Origin: Ceratodon purpureus
Taxonomy: Eukaryota > Streptophyta > Bryopsida > Pseudoditrichales > Ditrichaceae
Direction of reading: 5' to 3'
DNA length: 64,000 bases
Assembly: GCA_014871385.1 (NCBI GenBank)
Contig: CM026433.1
Coordinates: 2,864,474-2,928,473, forward strand
Part shown: positions 23,549 to 36,305 of the stretch, piece after piece
Layout: every line of letters begins with the position of its first letter
Numbering within the stretch: position 1 is the first letter of the stretch
Notes under the pieces: generated by a model
Seen by the model: the letters and a program-made list of their open reading frames with translations, nothing else
Database searches by the model: none
Told to the model about the DNA's origin: nothing
Translations under genes and position numbers: made by a program

Positions 23549-24569
23549 ACGGTAAAAGCGTACAAACCCGAGTTACTGACCCCGTGGATGATGAGTGGCG
23601 AAGCTACCTACCAGGCCGGGTGAATGATTTGGAGCAGCCCCGATTGGCGCACGACAGGGATGGGGATCACGGAGGGTCCGTAGGCGCGGCACCGAGGCGG
23701 GAGGTTCGGGGGCCGAACCGAAACCGGGGGCGACGAGAGAGAAGAGTTGTGCGCAGTGTTGGTGTTTGGGGGTCGATTGTTGAGGTTTGCAACGAAACTG
23801 GAGCTGCTCGAGGCTCTCACGCACGCTGGAGGGGCTCTCGCTCAGAGTGGCAGTGGTGGTGGAGGTGAGGCGTGAGCCCGATGGGTGTGGGGATCATAGA
23901 GTGTCGGATAGGTGGTTTGTGAGTGCCGGTGGGTTGTGCAGGGAGTGGAGTGGAGGGTGACGAGGGAGTAGCCAATGGTGCGAGTTGGGGTGGGCAGATT
24001 GCAGGAAATGCGAGGAGTCGTGGTGGGGGGATGGTGGTTCTGGGAGGAGAGGGGTGGGGAGGGGGAGGTGGATTAAGGCGGGTGGGGATGATGGTCGTCA
24101 CGGGGAGAGCAGCTCCGATGGAGCGTGGGGTGTCGTTGTCGTGGGGGAGGTGTTGCGGTGTCGGGATTGTTGTGACAGGGTGAATGGGTGTGTAGTGGTG
24201 GGGGTTCGGGAGTTGGTTTGGGAGCTTAGTTGGGTGGGTGGAGGGATTTCCGGTGTCGGCCGATTTTCGGAGTGATGGTTCTGTGATATTGGTTTTGGGA
24301 GGTTCACTTCTTGCCTGGGTGCGACTCGTTGCGGCCCTGTTTGGAGTCAGCTTTGGGGTTTGATTCAGTGTTGGGTGGGTGCTATTGGGTGCGAAGTGGG
24401 AGAGGGAGTCGATGAATCCCACGGTTGGGTGGTTGCGTCCCTGTTCGTGTGTTCTGCGTCGTCTTGCCCCTCGGACGCTTTCTTCTGTGTTGCGGGGGTG
24501 CTGTTGTGGGATCGTTTGGTCTCGTCGGGCTTAAGTCTGAGGAGCCTGCATCGACGTCGGGCGTGGTGT

Positions 24570-25260
24570 TTGGAGGACGGAGGGGTGGGAGTGCCGTGGT
24601 GCGTGCAGATTGACTGCGGAGCCCGTGCGGCGGGGCGTGGTGGTGTGTGGCTTTTCTCCGGTCCGGGCTCTGGCGCGTCGGGGGTTCATTTCGGAGTGGG
24701 CCGGGAGAAAGAGGGGCCTCGGTGCTGAGCGGCCCTCATGGACCGCGGGCGCGAGGGTCGGCGTGGGGGTGGAGGGGGCGGGCTGGTTCATGCGCCCCGG
24801 CGGCCTCGCACGGGGTTCAAAGACGCTGCAGGTGCGGGTCCGTGGTTCTCCCCTGTTCGATTCGTGTGGGTGGTTTGCAAATCCTGATCTTTGTTGCACG
24901 CACTCTGGCCCTTTGTGGTGTCCGCTCCATCCCTTGCTCCCTGTCTGTGCGGCTCTTGTTCTCTCTCCCTGTGTCTTTGCCTCTCCATGTGTGCTCATCT
25001 TGAGTGAAGCAGTGGTGTTCTTGCCATTTGTACGAGGGAGCCGTACCGGGTGGCGCTGGCCGCAGCGATTCGTTGTGGGCTGCCAGATCCCGGAATTGAG
25101 CCGCGTGAGAGAGAGAGAGAGAGAGCGTGTTGGGAAGCGCATGGTCTGTAGGATAGTCGTAGGAGGTCGTGGTTGGGTTGGTAGATTGTGTTTTGCAGGA
25201 GGGTGGGGTGTGTGGGAGAATCAGGTGCGGTGGCCTGGCGGGGAGAAGGGTTGTCGAAGG
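24570..25260 (+). repeat. Near-identical upstream block shared with gene B
   Basis: Aligns by eye with 48330-49020 with only scattered single-base differences. Includes the GA repeat and the words TGACTGCGGAGCCCGTGCGG and CCGGAATTGAGCCGCG. Sequence on either side diverges. Confidence 0.85.
25107..25125. promoter_or_regulatory. GAGA-type repeat upstream of gene A
   Basis: A short (GA)n run also present at the same place upstream of gene B (about 48866-48885). Plant BASIC PENTACYSTEINE proteins bind such repeats. A role here is inferred. Confidence 0.35.
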
Positions 25261-26844
25261 TGGTAGAAGTGTGTACGCGGTCAGAATTGGGTGCACAGCT
25301 GGAAGCGTTGTCTTGGTAGATGAAATGCTTGTGGATTGGTAGGCGGGATGTCATGCGATATACGAGCAATGGGCTTGTTGCAGTTGGGAGTGAAGGAGTG
25401 GAGTTACGCGGAGTGGTTGGGAGTTTGGGAAGGCGCAGAATTGAGGAGAGGTGTGGAGAGGGGTGAGGCTCCTGAGAGGGATGTGCGTGGGGAGTGCAGG
25501 GTGGAGCGGAACGTGAGTTGTAAGTGAGGAGTGAGAGTTTCGGGGCGAGCCAGTGAATTCTTGCTTAGCCCGGAGAAGCATCGAGTGTTTGAGTGCATAA
25601 CTTGGCATTTGTTGGAGGGAAGAAGTAATCGACAGTGCATTTGCAGCTGCATATATAGCTTGGGGGTTGGCAGTGGTTTTCTGGAAGTGATAGTTGTGCT
25701 TGGGGGTGCACGTCCGGGCGATTGCTCTGGGTATGATTGCTTCTGTTATGAAATGAGCGATTGTCGAAGTGCGATTACGAGTTAGGGTGAGGTTTGTCAC
25801 ATCGAATTTTGTAATATTTTTGTCACGTAATCAGTTATATTCTACTGAGTGAATTCGTCAAGTAACGGGAAATGAGACTTCATTTGGGAATGCATACGCA
25901 ACGATTACTGTCGGTAGTGCTGAAACGTGTGATTTCTCCTCGAGATTAGCTGGAGTTGTGTAATACACTTTCGGCTTGTCAGTGTGCGTTTACTGTTGCT
26001 TTTGGCGTGCAGTGTACATATTGTAACTCTAAACCAGTCATAGCGCGCTGTAGGAGATTCTCGAACTGCCGAGAAGTGTTGATCGCATCGTTCTTTGTTG
26101 AACGTTGAATTCGTTGAACGAGTATTTGGAGGTGAAGGTACTCGTCAGTGGCAGCTGATTCATCCTTGCAGCATACCATCCCGGATACCTATCGGGTTGT
26201 TGGGGTAGATTTAATTCACGAATGATCACGCGCAGTCTCGTGGCTTTCATTCTCTGTATTGCTGTTGAATGTTTTTGAGAAACTCCCAATTACCTCATTC
26301 CATCGAACTTAAGCTACGGTTTGAGAGACCTCTCCCAGGAGGAGAGTGGAAGTGATATTTGCGGAACAGGATTTACCTCTCCGTTTGGACAACCGTTGTG
26401 TCGTGAAGCCACGCGTTTGTTCTGAGCCTTTAGCTCCGACTGGACGTAATCGATCGTGCATTTTGTAGAACAACAGTCGCTATTCTGACTTGTTGCTGAA
26501 CTTTTTTCCATATGATGACTCCTTTTTCGTAGTGATTGCGTGTGTCTCGATAGTGGTCATTCAGAAGCAGCAGCGATCTGCATTTGGGTTTTGGAGGTGA
26601 AAATGTGAGGGTGCAGTGAGTGCCGATGAGAGGCGCGGTGTTTTGTAATTTGGTCGGATTGGAAACGAACGCGGTGCGAGTGTGTGTAGGTTGTTGGAGT
26701 GTGGAAGTGGTGGAATGCGGAGGGCGGTAGCCGAGTGGGGGAATTGGTGGAGAGGTGTGAGGCAGGGTGGAGAGTTTTGGGGAGGTGGCGCTGACAGGGG
26801 CGCGGTGATTGCGTTGGATTGCAGTGGGCGATGACGGCGACGAC

Positions 26845-29800
26845 ATGATGGACGATGTGCACAACTCCCGACTGCGGGAGAGATCGAAGAAGGACGGGGG
26901 TGGGGTGACGTCGGGGCACGGAGTGGCGACGAGCACGGTGGGGCCGAGCTCTCGGAACAAGAGGAAGCGGCAGGGGTCGCAGGAAGTGCAGGTGCACGCG
27001 CGGAACAGCCCGGCGGACGAGGTGGAGGAGACGACGGAGGACACGGAGATGGGGGTGTCGGAAGACGACGACGACCCCCCGCCTCCGATCATAATTCCGC
27101 GACGGCCCGGGAAGCCCCGGCCCCAGGCAAAGGTGGGGGTGGTGGCGGTGCGTGGGCGATGGGTGGGATGTGTGGGATGGTTGATTGGAATGTGGGTAGG
27201 TTGGGGTGGGAGTGCGTGAGGAGAATTGGAATTGGAGTTGGGGGTGAGGAATGTAGTGTGCTGATTGGGGGTGTGTTTGTTGGGGTGTGTGGCAGTTTGC
27301 GGAGGATGGCATTGCGATGGATCTGCCAGCGGTGCCTCGGAAGGCGCGTACAGGTTGGTGGATGAGCGTTGGTTTGGTGATGCGTGTGATGTTGAATCGG
27401 GAGGGTGGTGTGGGTTGTTGAGGGAGGGCTGTGGATGTTGTGTGATGAGTGGTGAGGAGTTTGGGGGGATGTGGCTGATGAGGTAGGGGTGTTGTGATGC
27501 AGCGATGGGGAAGCGGCCGCACAGCGAGGCAGTGACGCCACCGGTGGCCGAGTCTCCTGCTCATGGGGCAGCAGTGGCAGCGTCGGCGCCAGCTCCGTCG
27601 AGCACGCCGTCATCGTCATCGATCGCGTCGCTGAAGCCCGGGAGGCGGACGGTAAGAGCTGTGGGAAGTGGTGTGGATGGTGGACGTCGAACAATTTTGG
27701 TGGGAGTGGGTGCGATGTAGTTTTCGAGAATACGGTTACGAAGTTTGGAGTGGGAGGAGAGGTTGGGAGTCAGGTGTTGATGTGTGTTTACGGTGGGGTG
27801 TGCAGAAACCAAGCGGGTCGAAACCTCGAGGTCATAAGTTGACTCAGGTAAGAGTTTTTTGGGGGTGAGCAGTGATTGATGGAGATGTAGTGGTTGGTAA
27901 TGATCGGAGTATTGGAAATGGGAGGGTTGTCTTTGTTTATGTTGAAGCTTTTGTGAATAAGCGTTGAGCTGTTGCTCTGTTGTGTATTTAGTCAGTGTTT
28001 AGGAATCAATGTTTGCAGGCGTTTTGGGTATATCTAATGGACGTTCTCGCGTTGTTTGAAACTACTGTCTTTATGGCCGTCTAAAATGTTTGGCTTGTAT
28101 GGAGTTGTACAGGTATCATCAGCATCTCACGTTTCCGAACAAGAAGTGGAAGTTGCAGAGGCTCTGTTTGACTTGGCAAGAATGTTCACCCAGCCCTCTT
28201 CACCCAATGTGGAATCTAAGGCAGATTTCAAAGTGAAACCGAAGGATCTGAAACCCGAGTCAAAACTCGAGATGAAAGTATCGAAAGTCTCCGGGGGTAA
28301 TCTAGCAACCCAACCTCTCAAGCAACCTATCGATACTTCGGCAGTTGCGTCCGCGGATCCTGCCTCAGGTGCGAATTCTGCTGGATATGTTAATAGTGTC
28401 TCTCCTTTTGCAGCTACACCATTTTCTCCCTTTCCTTTCCCTCCGTCAGCAGTGACGTCAGTTTCAGGGGGTATGTAAAATTCTGAAGCGTCTTGTCTCC
28501 AAAATGTTGGCATTCAATGATGTCTAGAATTTTAATCTTCGGGAGGGCAATGAAGTACTCTCCTAAAGCATAACAATGTAACCTCTATCATTCCCACACT
28601 TTATGTCTGGCTGAAACTCCCAGGATTTCATTTCCAAGTGTGATTTCATGACTGTTGCTACTGTGCAGCCGCGAAAAGGAAGCGACCTCGGGTGAAAACT
28701 CGAACAGACGATAGTACGGCTGTTCAGTCTCGGCCAGCTCCTAGTACAGGCACTTGTGGCGGTGTAGCTCCGGCCAAAGACGGCGATCAGAGCAGCGGTC
28801 GGGCACCAACTGCAGAGAGGAATAGCATGAAACTAGAGAAGAGCGGGACGACAGCCGGCGTGAGTGCGAGCGCGAACAATGTCGGGGGCACGGCGAGCAG
28901 CATGGGTGGTGTCGCAGGTCCATCGGGTGGCCTTGGGGGCAGTGGCGCTGCAGCAGCAGCCGTCTCCCAGGACGGTGCAGTGAGCGGGTCCGTCGGTCGG
29001 GGAGAGAAGAGCGCTGCGGAGAAAAAGAGTGTGGTGGCGCAAGCAGAGAAGAAGGCGGTGAATGGTGGAGGCAAAGCGGAGGCGGCGAGCTCGAATTCGC
29101 AGGAGAGAAGAGTGGCGGACTCTCCGGTTCGGGAGAAGAAAAGTGCGATCGAAGAAGCGGCAGGCCCTGCAGCAGTGGCGACTGCGACTTTGAATGCCGC
29201 TGTGGAGGCAGCGCCGAGCGCTAGCGTTCCCGTGGGGGCAGCTACGACGACGAAGATGGAAGTGGAGAAGAGGTGCGTTTTGTAGGTGAAGCTGATGCTA
29301 GTGTTGTCATTCAGTGAGTTGGGCTGAGGGGGAATGGGTGACTGATTTGGGTATGGGAACTGAGGCGGTTTGGTTGTGGATGTCACAGGTCTCCTCAGGC
29401 GGTTGCAGTGGTTGCGAGCGATGTGGATCACGTGCCGAAGCGGGACATTGACCTAATGGTACGTTTGGGAACGAGTTTGTGGTGTAGAACGAGATTGTCG
29501 ATAGTGTTTGATAGCGGCAAAATCGGGAGATACTGACATGCTTGTATTGCTGGTGTTTCAGCTGGCCCCAAGCAAAGCGGACGGCGACGAGAAGGACGAT
29601 GAGAGCGGGGAGGGGATAGGTCGGGAGACTAGGGAGAAACGCGTGGTAAGCTGAGATGATAGTGGTTGATCCTCTGGCTACCTGGCGATGTTGGGTACAT
29701 TGGAGTGCTGATGAGGCGTGTTTGTTTTGGATGATTCAGGTGCATACGGATGGGTCTGCAGCAGACGCAGCAGCAACCGTGGGTGTGGAGAGCAAAAGGG

Positions 29801-32800
29801 CGGAGAGAGACAGAGAGAGGGAGGCTCAGGAGAAGGACCGCGCGCAGATAGAGATGGGTAAGGAGAAGGAGAGAGAGCGGGAGTTGGAGCGCGAGCAGGT
29901 GGAGACAGAGCAGCGGAGGGAGTTGGAGAGCCAGCGTGAGTTGGAGAAGGAGAAGGAGCGGTCGGAGCTGAGCAAGGCGGGTGCGAGGTCGGGGAAAAGC
30001 ACGAAGGCGGAGAATGGAAGGGTTCAGAAGGGCGAACGAGCAGGTCTGGCGATCGGGAGAATGGAATGTATATGGGTGATAATGGGATGCTTTGAAACTG
30101 GAGTTTGGGACCGGGGGTCTAAACGAGTGTTCATGCTAATCCAAGTGTAGTATTGCGAGCAGTGGGTGTCTGGCAAAAAGACAGCGACCTAATTGAAATT
30201 GATCATTTGGTAGCTTAGTAGGTAGCGTGCGTGATATGTCGGCAGAGTGTACGATAGGTAGTTGCAAGTCGGCATTATTTGACGGTGGAGGGTGGTGGTT
30301 GCACAGGGCCTGGAACCACGACGTCAGGATCAACATTCTTGGGGTCCGTGGGTCCCAGCGGCGGAAATGTGGCGGTGCTGCCGGTGTCGGTGGGAATGCT
30401 GAGCTGGCCGGGAGGAATGGCCGGCGGCTTGGGGTGAGTTTGTTTGCAAATTGGGAGGTTTGGATGGTTGGGGTGTGGTGGATTGGTGGCGACATTGGAT
30501 GTGTGCAGTTCGGGTTGGGAAGTCGGTAGCGAGTGACTGAGGGTGTTGGTGTGTGCGTGTAATGCAGGTATTTCCCGACGGCGGCCGCGGCCGCGGCGGC
30601 TGCAGCTGAAGAGAGCAGCCCTGCTGTGCAGGTAAGGGTGGTGATTGATTGATTGGGTGGTGGTGGGGAGGGATGCATTGATGACGAGCGGTTGTAGTGG
30701 GCGAAGGGCGCAGTTGGAGTGGATCGGAGGAGATGACCGGGATGGTTGTGGGTGGGTGGTGTGCAGGTGCCACCGTACATGATGGGTCCGCAACGGGCAG
30801 CGTGGAAGCGGTGTGCGCAGCACGTGTACATTGCGCACTTCATCGATATGCAGCAGCAGCTGAACCGGCACCAGTCGTTCTTCACGGGCGGGGGGCAGGC
30901 GTACCCGAAGTCGTACAACCTGAACGTGCCGCTGGCTCCGTCGGAGTCGGTGTTCGGGGGCGCGGGAGGCGCTCCGGCAGCGGGCGCGGGGGGTGGCGGT
31001 GGCGGTGGGGTGAGCAGCTCGGGTGTGGGTGGAGGCGCGGGCGCGTTGGAGGCGACGGAGCGTGGGCTGAATGCGGCGGCGATGGCTGCGGCGGCGGCGG
31101 CGAGCATCCAGGGAGTGAAGGAGCGGGCATACAGCATGGAGATGCTGAGTCGGAAGTCTCCAGGGCAGCATGGAGTGAGCGGCGGGGGCCCAGCGGCATT
31201 GTCGTTGCAGGTGCGTGAGTGGGCGGGAGTCGGGGGAGAGTGAGTGGGGTGGATGAGATTTGGTGGAGCATGGTGGTATGGGTTGTTGTGTGGATGGGTG
31301 GGTGGTGGGCGATGAGATGAGTGGGTGAGGTAAGCGTGTGCGATGAGGAGTTTGAGGAGTGGGATGAGTCGGATGGCGAGACGTGAGGGTGCATTTCGGG
31401 GAGGGAGGTTTTTGGGCGTGGGTCTGAGGAAGTTGGGGTGTGGGTGTGCAGAGTGGTGCGATGTTCGGATTCCCGAACGGGCAGAGCGGAAGCCCGGCGG
31501 GTGCGAGTGGCGGGGGTGGTGCAGGCGGATCGGGTGCGATGGGAGGGACGAATCTGAACCTGCCGCCAGGAGGCGGGAGCGGAGGGGCGATGGGCGTTGG
31601 GGGAGGGGGTAGCTCGGGAGGTGGGAGCAGCGCGGCACTGGTGTTGGGTCCGGGTGCGGTGGGCGGAGGGAGCAGCGGTGTGGCGGCATCGGCAGCAGCG
31701 CAAGCGCAGTACATGCAGGCGATGATGCAGCAGTCGGGGAGTTTTCCGTTCGCGCAGTTCCCTCCTCATTTCGGGCCGGCGACGTTCAACGGACCTGCTT
31801 CACACATGAGTGCTCAGCAGGTTAGGACGTAGTGTGGTAGGGGGATCATCGGTTGGGTAATGGGTTTCGATTTTGTGATGTTTGGTGGAGGTTATGGCTA
31901 ATGTTTTTGGTTGATGTACTGTTGCAGGCTGCACAGTTTTTCGCGAGTGGTGCACCTTACTTTGGGCATCACATTGTTGCGCACTCTCAACAAGGAGGAC
32001 AGCAAAGTTCTGGTAGTGGTGGCCCGGGCGGCTTGGTGAAGCTTCAACAGCAGCAGCAGGGGCAGCAGGGTTCGGGAGGGACAGGGAGCCGGAGCTATGG
32101 AAGTGGGGGATCGGGTGCGCATGGGGCGCCACCCCAGTCACCGTCGCATTCTGCTGCTGCGGGGCCCGGTACGCATGGGGTGGGTCGGGCGGGAGAGAGG
32201 GAGGGGTCGACGGCTGGGGAGAACGGATCGTCGAATGAGAGCAAGTTTCCGAAGTCACGGGGGTCGGCTTCGGCCGGGGCCGGAGCCGGTGCAGTGTCGG
32301 GTGGTGCTGGAGGAATTATTGTTCACGGTGGGGCAGAGTACAACTTGGTGGTGGGGCTGGGAAAGCAGGCTAAGTCTCGGGAGCAAGGGCAAGTGAAGCA
32401 GGGCTATACGCAGGTTGGTAGTACTTCACAGCAGGCTCTTCAGCAGAAACAGCAGCTTCAAGGCTCGGGAGGCGGGGGTTTGGTGGGCGGGAAAGGGATG
32501 GACAGTGCAACGTCGCAGAGTTTTCCGATGAGCTTGAGTTCCCCTTCCAGTAGGGGGCCGTCGGTTGGTCCTGGACCTTTGGGTCTTGCTTCTGTTGCTG
32601 CTGTGATGGCACCCCAGGGGCACGCAATGATACAAAGCATGGCAGAAAGTGGGCGAGGTCAGGCTGTTCGAAGTCCCCAATTACAACTGGGAGTGGGTTC
32701 TGGGCACTCAAACATGGTGCAGCAGCAGAACCAGCATCAACTTTTGCAGTTGCATCAGGCTCAGCTGCATCATGTCCAGTCTCTTCAGTCTCATCAGCAA

Positions 32801-35553
32801 CACCCAGTGGTAATCCTTAAAGACCTGATTTGTTTTTCATGATTCTGCCTGCTCATTTTGTGCAGCGTAGTGAATGTGTTTACTTTTCCCCTTTGTTTTT
32901 TTAAGCTCGTGTTTTTGGGATTTTGGTTAGATTGAGAGATTGTCGGTGTTTATATCTGTTTGTGGGGAATAAGTTTGGCTCCGCATGTTTTCGTGATTTG
33001 CGCAGCCCCAACAACAACAGCAACAACAACAACAATATCAACTGCAGCAGCAGCGTGGCGGACAGAATACTAGAAGTGCAGCAGGTGGTGCGGAGGATAG
33101 TCGGAGTGGCTTAGACGGAAGCTACGGCGGTGGTATCGGTCTGGGCCGAGAGCGAGAGGTTGTGGACGATAAGAAGGTGCATGGGAGGAGGCCGTCTGGA
33201 GGGACGTCTCCTTTGTCAAGAGATGCAGAAGGCGGTGGTGGAATGCAGCCGCTTAATAGTAATGCAGGAGCTGGTGATATGGGTTCTTCTCGGAGTGTTG
33301 AAACAACATTGAATTTGATGGCATCTAGTAACAGCACAGATGCCCGTACGAGTGGACAGTCGGTTTCTGGAACTGTAGCGAGTCCCATTCAGGCTAGTGT
33401 TATGGCCGGGTCGAAGCAAGGAGGTGTTAGGGCGAAAGGTGCAGGAGGGCCAACACCTGCAGCCCCAGGCGGCCCTCAGCTGGCCACCCAGGGTACTTTC
33501 ACGGAGCGTGTTTCTTTGGCGGGGGGCCCAGGGGTTGGAATGCCGTCCCCTCCGCAAGGGATGAGCTTAGGGGGGCAGAGTATGGCGAGCAGCCAGGGTG
33601 GGAGACAAGGGCAGGTCGGGCAGCATGCACAGATGAAAGTTAGCCAAAGGCCAGCGCCGGGTGCTCTCTCAGGGGCTACGGTGGTTCCAACAGCTCCGGG
33701 GACGCCCTTGCAAGCTGTGCTTGCGGCTGCGATGGCAAAGAATTCACAAGGCCAGCAGTCACAACGCACAGCGCCAGGAGGCTTAAACTCGAATGCTAGT
33801 GCAAATGCAAATTCAGGGTCAAGTACAAGGATGGGAACTGCGATGTCGGGTCCTCCTGTTTCGTCGGCTGGGAGTCCTATGTTGTCGATGGCCCCCCCTA
33901 CGAAGAGTTCAGGGGCGAATGTTGCTAAAAGCAACCCGTCTGCCCAATCGTCTTTCCCATTGGGCCAGAAGGGAGTTGCGGGAGCGGGGAAACGAGCATC
34001 GTCGCCTTCCTCGGTTGGTATGGTTCCGTCGATGTTAGGCCCAAATATTTCTGTGCAGACCATGCCCAGTAAGGCCTCACAGCCACAGGTGCAGGGTCAA
34101 GGGCAGGGTCCTGGTAATGGACTGCATCAGCATGTTGGGGTTCAGTTACTGAATTCGCATCAGGGACAATTTCCTTCTCAGCTGCAGCAGCAGCAGTTTC
34201 AGCAGCAACAACAGCAACAGATGATGCGAATATCAATGTTTCAGCAAAATGTATGTCGACTGCGTTCAGATATTCTGCTTCTAACATTCCAGTTTATGTA
34301 TAGTGTATCGCTTAGGTAACTCTCGACGGTGTATTTCTTTTCCATCTGCTTTAGTCGGGCCAAAATTCTTATGCTAGATGGCATGGTTTGCAGCATGCGC
34401 AGCAACAGTCTCCACACTTTCCCAGTTCGCAGCCTGGCTCTCCACATTTGCAGTCGCCCCAGCAAGCTCCGCCTCATCAACAGCAGGCTCCTCAGCAACA
34501 GCCTACTCCGCCGCCTCAGGCGCAGCAGAGTTTGTCTCACCAGCCGAACCAGCAGCAGCAGCACGGTGGCCCCGCTGGGAATGGCGGTTTGGCGTTCAGT
34601 TCTGGGCTGTCCATGGGCGCGGGGAACAACAGCAGCGCAGGTGGTGGGCGGAGCAGCAACTCGGAGTCAGGGAATGTTCCTCCGAACGTGAGGCCACTGC
34701 AGTCTGTGAAGCCGGCTGGAAGCGGGAGCACTCCTGGGGCGAATGGCGGGGGTCAGCGGGGCAATGGTGGTTCCGGTGCGGGGCCTGCGTTTCTGCAGCA
34801 GCAGTTTGGATCATCGGTTGCGGCGTCGGCAGGTGGGCAGCAGTCGGGCAGCCCTCGGAACAGCGCAGCGGCGGGTTACGGTGGGGTGAGCGCGAACCCG
34901 GGCGCGGGTGGGAGGGCAAGCGATGGCAAGGGGTTTGGCGGTGAGCAGATCCGATCCTGGGTTGTGTGTGTTGGTAGTGTGATGGGTCGGTGGTGTTGGT
35001 ATTTTTGGTTGTGGGGGTGGTGGGAAACGGAGGATGACGCGGGTGATGTTGGGGGTGGGACATGGCAGATGGTGGAGGCGAGCAGGTGAACGGGATGCGG
35101 ATGGCGCAAGGTGGTGCGCAAGGTCGAGGTGCGGGGGCAATGGGATCGTCTCCTGGTATGCAGGGTTCGTCGCAGCGAGGGCAGAGCGGCGGCGGGGCGG
35201 GAGGTGGGGGTGGGGCGGGTCCGACGAAAGCAGGGCCTGGCGGTGGAGGGTACAACGGGTTTGGGGAGATGGGGCAGTCGGGGAGTCGGAGCACGATGGC
35301 GTCGAACCCGAGCAGCGGGCCTCAGAGCGGGGGGAGCAATTCGAGCGGGCAGATGAGTAGCGGCGGGACGAATGTACAGAGTGTTGGGAACGGGAGGCCT
35401 GCATTCAACGGAGGGTCGATGCATGGGGGTGGTTCGGGGCAGGGTTCGGTGCAAGCACCGGCATCGCTGGGAATGGCAGGCGCTGCTGTGGTAGCGAGTG
35501 GTCCAGCAGCAGTGCTGGGTCCTCAGCCGACTACGAGTGTCGTGCAGCAGTGA
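26845..35553 (+). CDS. TIME FOR COFFEE-like nuclear protein, copy A
   Basis: Seventeen coding exons: 26845-27132, 27296-27353, 27503-27651, 27804-27845, 28113-28470, 28669-29272, 29389-29458, 29562-29645, 29740-30043, 30307-30433, 30568-30631, 30767-31210, 31452-31820, 31928-32809, 33006-34250, 34355-34940, 35069-35553. All introns are GT-AG, and the lengths sum to an open frame of 2052 codons plus stop. Family landmarks in order: RLRERSKK with an acidic SEDDDD patch, VPRKART, GSKPRGHKL, SEQEVEVAEALFDLARM, a basic KRKRPRVKTR stretch (likely nuclear signal), KRDIDLM, an Arg/Glu-rich helix, VGMLSWPGG, WKRCAQHVYIAHFI, QYMQAMMQQSGSFPF, and long Gly- and Gln-rich tails. In Arabidopsis TIC is a nuclear circadian-clock regulator of about 1550 residues, so this one is longer. 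The first in-frame ATG of the exon was chosen; an upstream coding exon is possible. Gene B is its tandem paralog. Confidence 0.88.
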
Positions 35554-36305
35554 GTTGCTTAAGGCGGTTTTGGGTTCATTTGTGTTTCGACTTTTGAGGC
35601 TCTGTAGATCTGGAGTGCTTGGTTACCTGGTTTTCCAAGTTTATTTCCTGGAGTGTGATTCCGGAAGTTGTCGAAGAGTGACACTTGGAGGAGGTTTTTT
35701 ATTGTGAGCCATCTCTTATCCATGTTTTATTTGCATTTCTTTTGGAACCTGATTGTGTTTTTGTTTTTTGTGTTGTTTGTTTTTGTGGTGCCGTTGTTAA
35801 ATTGGTTGTTTACCTTGTTTGTTTTCGTACCCTGATTGGGGATTTCTCCAGACACTGATGCGTTTACCATTGATATCTTGTCAGGTGATCTATCGATTAT
35901 GGCAAGGCTGTGATATAGTTGTAATGCGTGGCGGAGGATATTCCTCAAATGTGTGAATGACGAAATGGAGATGTGCAGATATTGACGGGAGTTAGTTTAT
36001 AGTACATAGAAAGGGTAAATGCGACCATTTTGTAGAAGACGATTTTTCAATGTAAAAGGTTCTATTTTACATTTAGGGTGTGCTGCATCATGTCCTGTAA
36101 TGTACGTGAATTGCCAATTGGAGGTATATTCACTGAATCGAATCACAAAACATTGACAACCCTGGATAGTTGCACTGGGGTTTGCATTTTCGAGCAGTTG
36201 AACTTGCAAGGAGTTTATGGGTTTTTGGTGCTGTTGTTGACACTCTTTTTCAATCTGGGATCGGTCGAATCTCGTATCAGTTGTTTGCAACTTCTGACAT
36301 TGTGA
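35554..36305 (+). other. 3' untranslated region of gene A
   Basis: Aligns only loosely with the region after gene B. Shared words include GCGACCATTTTGTAG, TTTAGGGTGTG and GCATCATGTCCTG. Divergence is clear from the first bases after the stop codon. Confidence 0.6.

Larger units (their letters stand above)
23549..26844 (+). other. 5' region of TIC-like gene A (leader, probable non-coding exon and intron)
   Basis: About 3.3 kb of GC-rich sequence lies ahead of the first coding exon. A splice acceptor (GGATTGCAG) ends at 26824, just before that exon, so at least one upstream exon is expected. I could not define it. The part at 24570-25260 is nearly identical to 48330-49020 upstream of gene B, while 25300-26580 is not. 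Open frames on both strands here look like products of GC-rich sequence. Confidence 0.5.

Noticed and set aside
23817..24422. Minus-strand 201-codon frame upstream of gene A
   Set aside because: Pro/Thr-rich composition in GC-rich DNA, with overlapping open frames on the other strand and no recognisable domain.
30136..31689. Long minus-strand open frames opposite the TIC-like genes (for example here, 54302-55826, 49959-51176, 47738-48901)
   Set aside because: They are Pro/His/Ser/Thr-rich, cross introns of the plus-strand genes, and arise because GC-rich sequence lacks stop codons. No family features.
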